Part shown: piece after piece, positions 36,750-47,499 of the stretch
Layout of the letters: every line of letters starts with the position of its first letter
Position numbering within the stretch: position 1 is the stretch's first letter
NCBI GenBank assembly: GCA_024138025.1
Contig: JAMXBD010001405.1
Coordinates: 1 to 64,000 of the forward strand
Direction: 5' to 3'
DNA length: 64,000 nt
From: Combretum micranthum
Lineage: Eukaryota > Streptophyta > Magnoliopsida > Myrtales > Combretaceae
Made by a program: the position numbers and the translations under genes
The notes under the pieces: model-generated
What the model was told of the DNA's origin: nothing
Databases searched by the model: none
What the model saw: only the letters and a program-made list of their open reading frames with translations

Positions 36750-36885
36750 ATGAGCAGTGTTGATAAAATCAACATAAGTAGATGTGCAATAAATATATAT
36801 GTGGTGGTGCTGCTAAAGCCTGCCATGTCACACTGAGCCATTTCATATGGATCTCTTGAACAAGCTTGGTCTATAATCCTGCGGA
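36750..36885 (-). pseudogene. Relic of SLAH exon 2
   Basis: On the minus strand the sequence matches the second exon of the channel gene at 59198-62659. It retains the start of that exon (AGACCAAGCYTGTTCAAGA), the GTGACATGGYRGGC segment and the later segment GATTTTRTCMACAC. About 60 bases between these are missing or replaced, and a stop replaces the conserved SMK-FN region. The acceptor-site neighbourhood (TAGACCAAGC) is retained. It is a non-functional duplicate. Confidence 0.7.
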
Positions 36886-37299
36886 TAGCACAAAATGTTT
36901 TATTATTGCTAACTACTGGTAAGATTGTATACATGTTGTAGTTTATACATCAACTTTACGTTTTTTTTTCTTTATAATTATATACCAAAATTTAAAAATT
37001 TTTAATTTGTACATCTGATAAAATGTTTAGTTATTACCATTTATACATCATCTCTTTTTGTTACCTACTGCAATCGCTATCATTACGAATAGTCAATCAC
37101 AATGTGACGCTTCTAATGTCTTATTTTATGCATTATATACTAATACTAAGTTATATTGCCACATAACAAAAAAAAAAAAAAATCTACATTATCAATACAA
37201 AGTAAAAAAAATAAAGTATAAACGTTAGTAATTGAACATCTATCTAGGTGTATAGATTGATAATTTAAAACTTTAGATGTATAACATAAAGTTGAAGTA

Positions 37300-37850
37300 C
37301 AAACTGTAACATTGTCCCAGGAAGATTTATACATACTATATTATGTATGTTAGCATAGGTATCACAATGACAATGTGATTTTTTTTTTTTTTTTATTATA
37401 ATGATGTATAGGTATGGGCATGATAATCCGTTTTCATGTCTTTGATGAGAATTCAACAGCCATGTTGAAAATACATAGAGATATCATTTTCTAAGAAACA
37501 TGATTGATAATATGATGGAAAAAAAAAGTAGATCAAAGCTGCTACGTCAACTCTAAAGCTAGCTTACATTTCCAGACAAAGGTCATGCTGACATTTTAGG
37601 TCTGTTTAAATGATATATATTTCATATGTAACTTATTTATATATGATCTATATAGTCTGTTTATGAATAAAAATGTCTATCTTATCATATGAATCTATTT
37701 AGGGTAAATAATCTTATTGAAACAGATGTCAAACAGACATCACACCAACAATCTAAATGCACTCTTAATATATAGATAACATTGGGGAAACAATCGTAAA
37801 AAACATGCATTGTGAAAATTGACTACATCATGCGCTTGATTTAACTATGT
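37300..37850 (-). pseudogene. Relic of SLAH intron
   Basis: The blocks ATGTCTTTGATGAGAATTCAACAGCCATGTTGAAAA, CCAGACAAAGGTCATGCTGAC, ATAACATTGGGGAAACAAT and TGCATTGTGAAAATTG recur in similar order at 53.68-53.88, 55.99-56.2, 52.36-52.7 and, more distantly, 60.56-60.75 kb. The last of these lies inside the intron of the recognisable SLAH gene. The order fits the same decayed copy as the exon 2 relic at 36750. Confidence 0.55.
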
Positions 37851-37909
37851 TTCGTTAACTAGTTTTAGAGAGCCGGAATCCAACTTTATTAGCTGACAAT
37901 CGCCTTAAC

Positions 37910-38492
37910 GGTTAACCGTTTTATTCGTTTAATTTATTTGGTTTTCGGTTTTTAACCATTTAACGTAATAGTTTCAACAAATCAAATTAATAATTTCAAA
38001 AAACCTTTCTTTTAAGCCTTTATCATAAATTTTTTCTTTAAATTATTATATATATTACTAGAGCTAAAAAAAAGAAAATGAAATTAAGGAAAAGGGGAAA
38101 AACGAACCTTTAAATGTATCATTATCAATAAAATCAAACTAAATCAATTACCAAATTAACTCCATTAATCATAGGATAATAGTATTTTAATCGAAATTCA
38201 ATGAATATTAACATAAATAAATTATATGTATATGAAAATCATATGTATATATATAAAAAAATAATTATTTGTATATGTAAATTATATATATAATATATTT
38301 ATAAATACTGAAACGGTTAACCGTTAACCATCGATTTTTTGTGGTTACAAACTGAAACCGAAACCGAAAACAGGAAAAAATAAAAACCGTTATCCTAAAC
38401 AGAAACCAACGGACCGGTTAACCATATTTTTTGGATTGGTTTTACGGTTTCGTTCGGTTTCTCGGTTTCATCGGTTTTTTTGCACACCCCTA
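37910..38492. mobile_element. hAT-like element fragment (AACCGGTTAACC family)
   Basis: The stretch is rich in GGTTAACCGTT, AACCGAAACCGAAA and CGGTTTCGTTCGG words in both orientations. It ends TTGCACACCCCTA, which reverse-complements to TAGGGGTGTGCA, a common hAT-type terminus. The left end is degraded. It sits within the relic SLAH intron. Confidence 0.5.
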
Positions 38493-38822
38493 GTTGACAT
38501 GCACATAAAGCAATGGATTTATCACACTAGATTGAAATTGTGTGCTTGAGATTTGTTGTTTTACTACCCCCTTGTTATTTAGAATTAATTTTCTTTTCTA
38601 TATTTTTGGGCAGCAAAAAAGAAGGAAACTATTACGTTCTGTTGATTTAGGCATGAATGCCAGAATGTGATTTTCTAATTGTCTGTTGATTTTGAGAATA
38701 ACTAAACAATAGACATTCAAAATAAAACATTATAGAGTAATTCAAATTTTTAGGAAATTAGACCAAAAAGGTGCTAAAAAATAATAATATTCATCAACTG
38801 ATTTATTCTTTATCTTAGGGTA

Positions 38823-39385
38823 TGTTAGGGGAAGATTCGATCTTTCCCTTTGCCAAAGTATTAAAACAAATCACAGATTATCAATATGAATGCCGAAATT
38901 AAAAATCAACACCAAGATTTACGTGGAAAACCCAAATTAGGGAAAAAGCACGGGACCACCTCACACAATTCTTCCACGAATTCAATAATGGATATACAAC
39001 AGAGTTTTGCAAATAGGAACAAGAATTTCCTTCTTCTAAAGTTTCTCTTTCTAGGAACTCCCTCACTTTCTCACTCTAGATCTCTCTAGTCTAGTCTTGA
39101 GCAGAGGCCACTTATTCTCCCTATTACACTCTGTATTCACAGCACACAATACACTATATCTCACACTTCTAAAAGACATACAAGGAGACTTTCAAAAGAA
39201 AAACAAGGAATGCTCGCATTAAATGGAATTCAAGGCCGCATTAAGGCTTGCATTAACTAGCGTTAATTCCTTTTCACTAGCATTTATCTCTTCCATGTCT
39301 TCTCATTTTCCATGTCTCCTCATTTTTCCATATATTTGGGATCCGCTTGTTGCAGACCCATATGAGCTAGATCTACAACCCAACA
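38823..39385 (-). repeat. 3' LTR of copia element
   Basis: Runs on the plus strand from TGTTAGGGG to CAACCCAACA, about 563 bases, matching 43417-43960. It carries a roughly 30-base insertion relative to the other LTR around 39220-39255. It retains intact TG...CA ends on both strands. Confidence 0.9.
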
Positions 39386-39398
39386 ATCTCCCCTCCAG
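39386..39398 (-). other. Polypurine tract of copia element
   Basis: On the minus strand CTGGAGGGGAGATT lies directly before the TGTTGGG start of the 3' LTR. This is the expected position and composition for the plus-strand primer of reverse transcription. Confidence 0.8.
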
Positions 39399-39399
39399 C

Positions 39400-42300
39400 T
39401 CATATGGGGAGTTCCATCATACTCGCCTTCTTCCTGTAACTGATATGCTTGTCCTTAGGTAGAGCTTTAGTCATCATATCTGATGGATTATTATCAGTAT
39501 GAATCTTTTCAAACTTCAATTGTTTTGACTCTAGAACATCCCTAATCCAATGATATCTCACATCAATGTGTTTAGATCTATAATGGAACATTGGATTTCT
39601 ACTCAAATGAATAGCGGTCTAGCTATCACAAAACAACTTTAACTCCTCTTGCTTTTGACCCAATTCTTCAAAGAATTTCTTTATCCACAAAATCTCTTTG
39701 CAGGCTTCTGTCATAGCTACATATTTAGCTTTAGTAGTAGATAGGGCAATACATTTTTGCAATCTTGATTGCCATGAAACCGCTCCCTCTGCATAAGTAA
39801 TCAGGTACCCTGATGTGGACTTCCTGGAGTCTAAATCCCTTGCCATATCAGCATCTGAAAGCCCCTCCTATGCAAATCTACTACTACCCCCAAACTGCAG
39901 ACAAAATCTGGAAGTGCCCCTAAGATATCTAAGAATCCATTTAATAATGGTCCAATGCTCTTTACCTAGATTCGAGAGAAAACAGCTTACAATGCTAACT
40001 GCATGAGCAATATCTGGTCTTGTATACACCATGGCATACATCAGACTCCCAACTACTGAAGCAAATGGGATCTTCTTCATATGTGCTCATTCTTTGCCTC
40101 ACTTTTAGGACACTGATGAGAACTTAATTTAAAGTGACCTGCAAATGGAGAAGAAAATGGTTTGGCTTTGCTCATGTTGAATCTTTCCAATACTTTCTCT
40201 AGATATCCCTCATGTGACAACCACAGTTTCTAGCTTTTTCTATCTCTTTCAATCCGTATTCCAAGGATTTGGCGTACGGATCCTAAGTCTTTCATTGAGA
40301 AAGACTTACTCAATGATGATCTCAATTCTTGTATCTTTTTGTCATCCCTGCTAACAATCAACATATCATCAACATATAACAGAAGTATTAGAAACTCATC
40401 ATCTAGAAACTTCTTCAAGAAAGCACAAGAATCAGTAGCAGTCCTAATATAACCATAATCAAACATGAAGGAATCAAACTTTCTATACCACTATCTTGGA
40501 GCTTGCTTCAGTCCATACACACTTTTCTTCAATCTACAGACAAGATTTTCCTTCCCCTTAACCTTGAACCCTTCAGGCTGCTCCATGTAAATCTCTTCCT
40601 CTAAGTCTCTATAAAGGAAAGCAGTCTTCACATCCATCTGTTCAATCTCCAGATTTAAACTGGCTTCTATACTTAAAAAAACCCTGATGGAAGACATCTT
40701 CACCACTGGGGAAAAAATTTCTTCAAAATCTACCCCTTTCTACTGACCGAATCCCTTCACCACTAGTCTTATTTTGTACCTAGGCTGTAAACTTTTCTCT
40801 TCAATCTTTAACCTAAAAACCCATTTGTTTGTCAAGGGTCTTTTGCCCTTAGGCAATTTCACAAGACCATAAGTCTTGTTCTCATGTAAAGATTTGATTT
40901 CTCCTTGCATGGCTTTCAACCACTCCCTCTTCTTCTTATGAGACACTACTTCTTGATATGACTCAGGTTCTCCCCATCAGTCAACATCACAAATTCCTTA
41001 GAATTATACCTTACTGATGGTCTTCTTTCCTTTGAAGATCTCCTCAACTCAACTTGCTCTTGAGGCTCTTGGATCTCTTCATGTGTATCTTCTACACCTT
41101 CCCCATCAATAGAAGTTTCAGACAAAGGCACTGGATCAATATTTGTAGGGATCTGGGCTGAGGATTTTGCTTTTTCAAGCTTCTCAATATCTTCTATTAT
41201 TTGGTCTTCTAGAAAAACCACATCTCTACTCCTAATCATCTTCTTTTCTGATGGATCCCATAATCTGTAACCATACTAATCATGTGTATTTCCAAGAAAA
41301 ACACACTATTTGGAATTACCATCAAGCTTTCCTCTCTCATCCTTTGGAATATGCACAAATGCCCTGTAGCCAAAAACTCTCAAATGATCATAAGAAATTT
41401 GCTTACCCGACCACACCTTTTTAGGAATATCTCCATCCAGAGCATATGAGGGAGACAGATTAATCAAGTATACAACTGTCATCATGGCTTCACCCCAAAA
41501 TGATTTAGGCAGCTTGATGTGCGATAACATACACATCACTCTCTCGGTGATAGTGCGATTCATCCTTTCAGCAGCACCATGCTGTTGTGGAGTCATTGGA
41601 ACAGTATTTTCCAATTTAATCCCTTGAGTATTGTAATACTCCTCAAACGGTCCTCTATATTCCCCTCCATTGTCTGTCCTCACACAAATCAATTTTCTCC
41701 CAGATTTTCTTTCCACTCTAGAGTGAAACTGCTTGAACACATTCAACACTTGATCCTTGGACTTCAAAGCATAAGTCTAAAGTTTCCTAGAGTGATCATA
41801 TATAAAAGTAACAAAATATAAAGCACCACCAACTAGCTTGTCTTTCATGTAACAAACATCAGTATGAATTAGATCCAGTACACGTGCTTTCCTAGAAGAA
41901 GAATTTCTCTAAAATGTAACCCTACGTTTCTTACCAGCTAGACAATCAGTACAGGTTTTTAGGAGACTACCTTTTACATCCGATAGAAGCTGCTTCTTCA
42001 TAAACATCTAGAGCCCCTTTTAACTCATATAACCAAGGCTCTTATGCCATAAATCCATTAAGAATTCACTTGCCAAATTAACATCTCCTTTACCTAATTT
42101 AGCTATCATTAGATAAAGTGTATGTAATTTCTTACCTTTGGCAATAATCAGAGAACCCTTGGTGAGCTTCCATTTGCCCTCACCAAAATGACTGTGATAA
42201 CCATCATCATCCAGTTTTCCTGTAGATATCAGGTTCAGGCGGATATCCAGTACATGTTTCACATCTCTAAGTAAGAGTTTGCACCCAATGTTTGTTTCTA

Positions 42301-43327
42301 AAATTACATTTCCAATGCCAAAAATCTTTGAAGTTTCATTATTTCCCATCCTAACATTACCAAAATTTTTAGCAGTGTAAGATGAGAAAAATTCCTCATG
42401 TGCAGTCACATGAAAAGATGCAATAGAATCTATCATCCAGTCACTGTCATGACCGGCCAAACTAACACAATTTTCATCCCAAGCTACCACAACTTCATCT
42501 CCTACTGTTGCAGTAGTAGACTCCTCAGCCTTGTCATCATCTTTACCGTTTTCTTGCTTTTCCTTCCATGGTCTATAATCTCTTTTGTAATGGCCTGGCA
42601 TGTCATAATATAAACATTTAACATTCCTTTTTCTTGACTTAGATCTGCCTTTGGATTTGTCAAACCTATTAGATTTATCATTTGAGCCTCTGTTTCTGCT
42701 TCTACCCCTTCTTTAAGATCTATCAACCACAAGTGCCCTTGAATTAGAATTTATCCCCAAATCTTTCCTGTTGGCTTCCTCATTCATCAAACTGTCCTTT
42801 ACCATTTCAAGCGTGAGCATTCCATCTGGAGCCGAATTGTTAACTGATACCACCAGTGTCTTCCAGCTCTGTAGCAGCAAACTCAGCAACAGAAGTGCAT
42901 GTATTTCATCATCAAGAATAAGTTTCATAGATATTAATTGATTTACAAGCCCTTGAAATTCACTCAAATGCTCAGACATATTGAAGCCATTCTTGTATTT
43001 CAAATTTACAACCCTCATAATTAAGGAGGTTTTATTCAAGGCAGTTTGCCTTTTGAACATTGACCCCAATTTCCTCCAAAGTACATCTGCCCTGGTCTCT
43101 TGAGCAACGTGATGATCGATGCTTTGATCAACCCATTGTCAGATGTATCCAACAATCATCCTATGCATGATCACCTAATCTTGATCAGTTTTGTCCTCAG
43201 GCTTTGCTGTATCACTACCCAATGGTAAATAGAGATCTTTACAATATAACATATCTTCCATCATTGATTTCTGAATTGAATAATTTGATGTCGTCAATTT
43301 GATCATTGACGTTAAGGATTTAGCCAT
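39400..43327 (-). pseudogene. Copia gag-pol polyprotein, multiply broken
   Basis: A start codon at 43327 opens a gag frame (MAKSLTSMIKL...). Further open pieces follow in order on the minus strand. Gag continues to about 42713. A zinc-knuckle and protease piece spans 42020-42601; the knuckle keeps its first Cys and the His, but its second and fourth Cys are Tyr, and the protease reads DSIASFH where DSGASFH is expected. The integrase core is at 41306-41767, with TDNGGEY and the HGAAERMNRT segment. The RT lies at about 40230-40946, with MDVKTAFL and the active-site YVDD. RNase H is at 39400-39846 (ALSTTKAKYVAM). The pieces are separated by stops and frame changes, so the element cannot produce a working polyprotein. 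Confidence 0.92.
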
Positions 43328-43404
43328 GGTTTGGACTTTTTTTGATAGAAGAAGAAAGGAACCTTAAAAAAAAAACTTATCTTTTTTTTTTATGACCTTG
43401 GCGT

Positions 43405-43414
43405 TCTGATACCA
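43405..43414 (-). other. Primer-binding site of copia element
   Basis: The minus strand reads TGGTATCAGA two bases after the 5' LTR. It is complementary to the 3' end of plant initiator Met tRNA, the usual primer of copia elements. Confidence 0.85.
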
Positions 43415-43416
43415 TT

Positions 43417-43960
43417 TGTTAGGAAAGATCTGATCTTTCCCTTTGCGAAAGCGTTAAAACAAATCACAAATTATAAATATGAATGCGGAAATTAAAAATC
43501 AACACCAGGATTTATGTGGAAAACCCAAATTAGGGAAAAACCACGAGATCACCTCACACAATTCTTCCACTATTTCAAATATGGGTATACAACAAAGTTT
43601 TACAAATAGGAACAAGAATTTCCTTCTTCTAGAGTTTCTCTCTCTAAGACCTCCCTCACTTTCTCACTCTAGAGCTCTCCTGTCTGGTCTTGAGCAGAGG
43701 CCACTTGTTCTCCCTATTATACTCTGTATTCACAGCACATAACATACTGTGTCTCACACTTCTAAAAGATATACAAGGAGATTTTAAAAAGAAAAACAAG
43801 AAAGACTCGCATTAACTGGCATTAATTCCTTTTGACTAGCATTTATCTCTTCCATGTCTTCTCATTTTCCATGTCTCCTCATTTTCCCATGTCTTCTCAT
43901 TTTTCCATATATTGGATCCGCTTGTTGTAGACTCATATGAGCTAGATTTACAACCCAATA
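43417..43960 (-). repeat. 5' LTR of copia element
   Basis: Runs on the plus strand from TGTTAGGAAAG to CAACCCAATA, about 544 bases, similar throughout to 38823-39385. The terminal CA has become TA. A block CCATGTCTTCTCATTTT is repeated once more here than in the other LTR. The number of differences indicates an old insertion. Confidence 0.9.
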
Positions 43961-44399
43961 GGATATACATTTATAAAGTAAATAAAAAGATAGATAAAAA
44001 TGCCACAGACGACAAATAAAATGGACATATATACTAAAAGTTATAATAAATTTAAAAGTTTCTAAAAAAGAAAAAAAGCCATTTTGAGGACCTAAATGAT
44101 GGAATTTGCCCAAAAATCAGCATTGCTTACTACCGACGATGGTGATTTCTTTCTATTGGTTCGCTTCCTTCAAGATAGAGACCTAAAATCACAAAGCTAT
44201 CATTGACCAGTCTTTGTCCCATTTTACCATATATATGTTTGCTACTACTTCCACCTCATTACTATTTCATGGCAATTCCTTAATGGTTATAAGGGAGGAG
44301 ATTTTATGATTTATTGAACATAATTTACTATCTAGAATCATATCTTCTTGTAAAAAAAGAAAAAATGTCTACATCTCAAAAAAAAAAAAAAAATTTTAA

Positions 44400-44575
44400 C
44401 ACATTGCACGCTTTTTTGAGAACTGTATCTCAATATACCTTATGTTGATATATAATCACTTAGTCTAATGAAGTAATAGAGAGTGGGCTTGTGGGCTTTT
44501 AAATTGGGATAAATGAAGTAAATTTTCTAGATTTTTTCCTTAAATATAATAGCTCCTAGTTTAAGTTTAAATGTA
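44400..44575 (-). pseudogene. Relic of SLAH intron, continued
   Basis: The blocks CTTATGTTGATATATAATCACTTAGTCTAATGAAGTAATAGAGAGTGG and TTTAAATATAATAGCTC match 56.26-56.35 kb. There, the corresponding sequence follows directly after the intron block TGTATTGTGAAAATTG. Here the two blocks are separated by the copia and hAT-like insertions, showing those elements landed within this relic. Confidence 0.55.
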
Positions 44576-44789
44576 TATAATATCTATACAAAAGACTGTC
44601 ATTGAATAGAATATTTTTAGTAATCAACGGTAGATGAGATAGTTAACCATTGACAAAAATAATTATTTCTATTTGTGAATAAGGAAACAATTTTATGCAA
44701 TTACTTTATATATTTTTATAAATATTTGTTTATTCCAGTCAATTGCAACTTTAATATTAAGATTCCTTATGGCTTCATGATAAGTTATT

Positions 44790-45150
44790 TGAGTAAATTA
44801 CACCAGAATGTCATAATGTTTGGTGGTTAGTTCATTTTAGGTCACAATGTTTCAAAAATTTCAAAAAAGATAATAACGTTTGGAAAAGTATCTTATGTGA
44901 TTTAATTAAGTATTTCTCCTATCAATACATGTCAATAGGGCCTTAAAAGAAGAGTTGCTTAAGTTTCAATTAAATATTTCTCTTATTGACACGTGTCGAT
45001 GGTGACATCAATTAACCTATTTATCTAAATATTGTGACTTAAAAATGAACTCACTCACTAAATGTTGTAACCTCTTTGGTATTTTTCAAAATATTATGAC
45101 CTAAAATAAACTTACTCCCAAATGTCATGACCTTTTAATGTAATTTACCC
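44790..45150. mobile_element. Foldback Mutator-type MITE, 361 bp
   Basis: The left end GAGTAAATTACACCAGAATG and the reverse-complemented right end GGGTAAATTACATTAAAAGG form inverted repeats. Internal similarity includes two YAATTAAATATTTCTCYTAT blocks. Flanking 9-mers TAAGTTATT (44781-44789) and TAACTTACT (45151-45159) match at 7 of 9. It is the same family as 53951-54277. Confidence 0.75.
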
Positions 45151-45950
45151 TAACTTACTTTATATATCAACTATTGTAATTATTTAATTGATACTTAAGT
45201 ATGGAATTAGAAATTTCGTTAAGCACCATGCCATGCATAGTTCTTGGTTTAAAGTTGTTAATATGGAAAAAAGAAAGATATTGAATTTTCTTAAAAATGC
45301 CACAATAAATATATTAACAGTATTTTTTTATAAGTTATTTTAAACAATGGTATAATTTCTATTATTAATTAGATGTATGTATTATATATATGAAAATGTA
45401 TTGGTGAATCAAGGTTGTGCCATTTTGTATATTGTATGTAAAGGTTATACATTATTCTTTATGTATCATCATCTTTGGCATAAAGGATATGTGCTTTGCA
45501 GTATTATTATCATAAATGTTAGGGTTAAAGGGATTTATGATGGATAGGACAAAAAGTCTTACTCATACCTTATCTTATAAAGTATAAGATACGAAGTTTT
45601 GTACTCGGAACCTACCCTACAGCATTCCGTACCCACCTGATATCTTGTACCTTATAAAACTCATAGGATATAAGGTACCTTATGAAATATGTAAAATTTG
45701 TTTATTTATTTATTTTTTTTCAAATTTCAAGTTTGTAATATATAAAACTACCTTATATATTCATTATAAATAATATATCAAAAGAAATTTAAAAAGTAAT
45801 TTTTTAATATCACAAGTTTTACAATATAGAGAACATGTTTACGTGTTAATTATGATATTTTGTCTAAAAGATTATGTTATTTTATATTAAGTTAGTGTAT
45901 TGGTTCCAAATTCATATATATATATATAATATATATATATATATATACAC
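45151..45950. other. Intergenic, no gene
   Basis: AT-rich. A block of ACCTTATAAA/TTATAAGGTA words at about 45.57-45.69 kb resembles that at 10.7-11.4 kb. A compound (TA)n tract lies at 45916-45949. Confidence 0.4.
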
Positions 45951-47410
45951 TCTCGATGCGGACTTTTCCAATCGTAGTCAATCAAATTAAATTCAAATCC
46001 TCTTATTACCTGGCGACTAATCCTAGGCAAGCGTACTTATCGATTTTAGTACTGGTGTAAGCACAGGGATCGTTTCATCAAGACCTATAAGTACTAGTAC
46101 TCGCCCTATATCTACTATTTAGCTTATCTAAATTGAGCGATAGAAAGAATAACTAATATCTATCTAATTAATTAACCCTAGAATAAAGATATTCACGCCT
46201 TTAGATGTAAATATCAATCACAAAACAATACTCTTAATCTTGATTCACCACTAACCCTTTTCAACTTCTTATAAAACATTCATTAGTGGATTGTTATGTT
46301 CTGGAATTGTAGGAACCCTAGATTCATCAATCTCTCTTCCAAGATGATTGAATTTTAATCCTGTATGTCTAATGGAAATATCTTTCATCTTCAGATACAT
46401 ATAAAATAGCATTAAAGATCATGATTCTTTAAAAAGATTAGATCTTTATATAGAAAATTTATGCAATCTATATCTAGAATCACATTCAAACTTCTCCATT
46501 CATATAGATTTATTCTATTAGATGAAATGTCTTTCTATCTAAAAGATTTCAAACATGCAAGCAATCCTAGCCATAAATCAATCATAAGAACAATAAATAA
46601 TATATTAATAGATTCAAGAAACATAAACATCCATTAATAACAACAATCCATTCTCTACATTAGGGTTAAGGTTTCTCAAGATCTAGGGTATAAGGATCTA
46701 TTTTTCCATATGAAGATGGTTACCATGATAAGACATGGAAAAATTGAAAGAAAACATAGTTACAACCCTTAAGGCTATACTCTTGTGATCTCTAATAAGG
46801 TCTGGCGTTTTTCCTCTTCCAAGCACCTATTTTTCTCTCTAAGGTTTATAAAAAGAATAAGGAATAATAATAAAGACAAGTTAGGGGTGCTATTTATAGA
46901 AAAAGGGAAAATTGTCTTCTATACGACCATCCTACACAGATTGTATTCGAGGTCATGTAGGATGAAAGCTAATGAATTCTCTCGACTGGAGAAAGAAGGC
47001 TGACTTGTACACTAGCAGCTTTAGAAGTTAGGCTACCAGCCTTCAAGCTAGCTTTGCCTCAAAAATGCTTCTGTCCATTTTTTATCATCTACACGAGCAT
47101 CTTGCACGACTTGTGTATCTCCTTGTGTACTTTAAAAATGCTCACTGTTCTTTTTTTATCTACTATACTAGTGTTCTACACAGCTTGTGTAGAAAGCCAT
47201 GTATATTGTAAATCTTCCAAGTTCCCATTTCTTCATCAAAATCTCACTTAACTCATCAAAAAATCTTCATTAAGGTCAATATCTTCCTTTATTGCTAAAA
47301 TTGATATTTTAATACAAATAAGTATTTTTTTTCTTTAATAATTCACATAAAATCTATATATTATCATATTGAAACAATATGAATGATAAGGATCTTTAGA
47401 CACTTATCAC
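45951..47410 (-). mobile_element. LTR-like repeat, possibly gypsy Tat-type
   Basis: On the minus strand the stretch begins TGTGATAAGTGTCTAAAG. Near its other end, read on the plus strand, it has TGTAAGCACAGGGATCGTTTC and a CTATTTAGCTTATCTAAATTGAGC segment, phrases seen in long plant gypsy LTRs. The open frames at 46785-47251 show no known domain. No target duplication was found; the assignment is tentative. Confidence 0.35.
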
Positions 47411-47460
47411 ATCTTTTCATAGACAACGTGTATTTTGGAGTATTATTAATGAAAAGATTT

Positions 47461-47495
47461 ATAAGTGATGGAATATATATATATATATATATATT
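47461..47495. repeat. (AT)n microsatellite
   Basis: A run of about 24 bases of AT repeats. Confidence 0.85.
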
Positions 47496-47499
47496 AGAA

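Larger units (their letters stand above)
38823..43960 (-). mobile_element. Degenerate Ty1/copia LTR retrotransposon, 5.1 kb
   Basis: A complete but inactive copia element on the minus strand, with LTRs at both ends, a primer-binding site, a polypurine tract and a broken gag-pol. Flanking 5-mers GGGTA (38818-38822) and GGATA (43961-43965) are a decayed target duplication. The domain order gag, protease, integrase, RT, RNase H is the copia order. The primer-binding site fits initiator Met tRNA. The protein style resembles the Tork/TNT1 lineage, which I infer only loosely. It is inserted between stretches that look like intron of a decayed SLAH copy. Confidence 0.92.

Noticed and set aside
36590..36934. 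114-codon minus-strand frame as an intact membrane protein
   Set aside because: Only a central part matches SLAH exon 2, and in broken form; the rest includes an AT-repeat Tyr/Ile run. Recorded as a pseudogene relic instead.
38886..39462. Plus-strand frames in the copia LTRs (also 43479-43742)
   Set aside because: They recur in both LTRs because the LTRs are repeats, and they lie antisense to the element.
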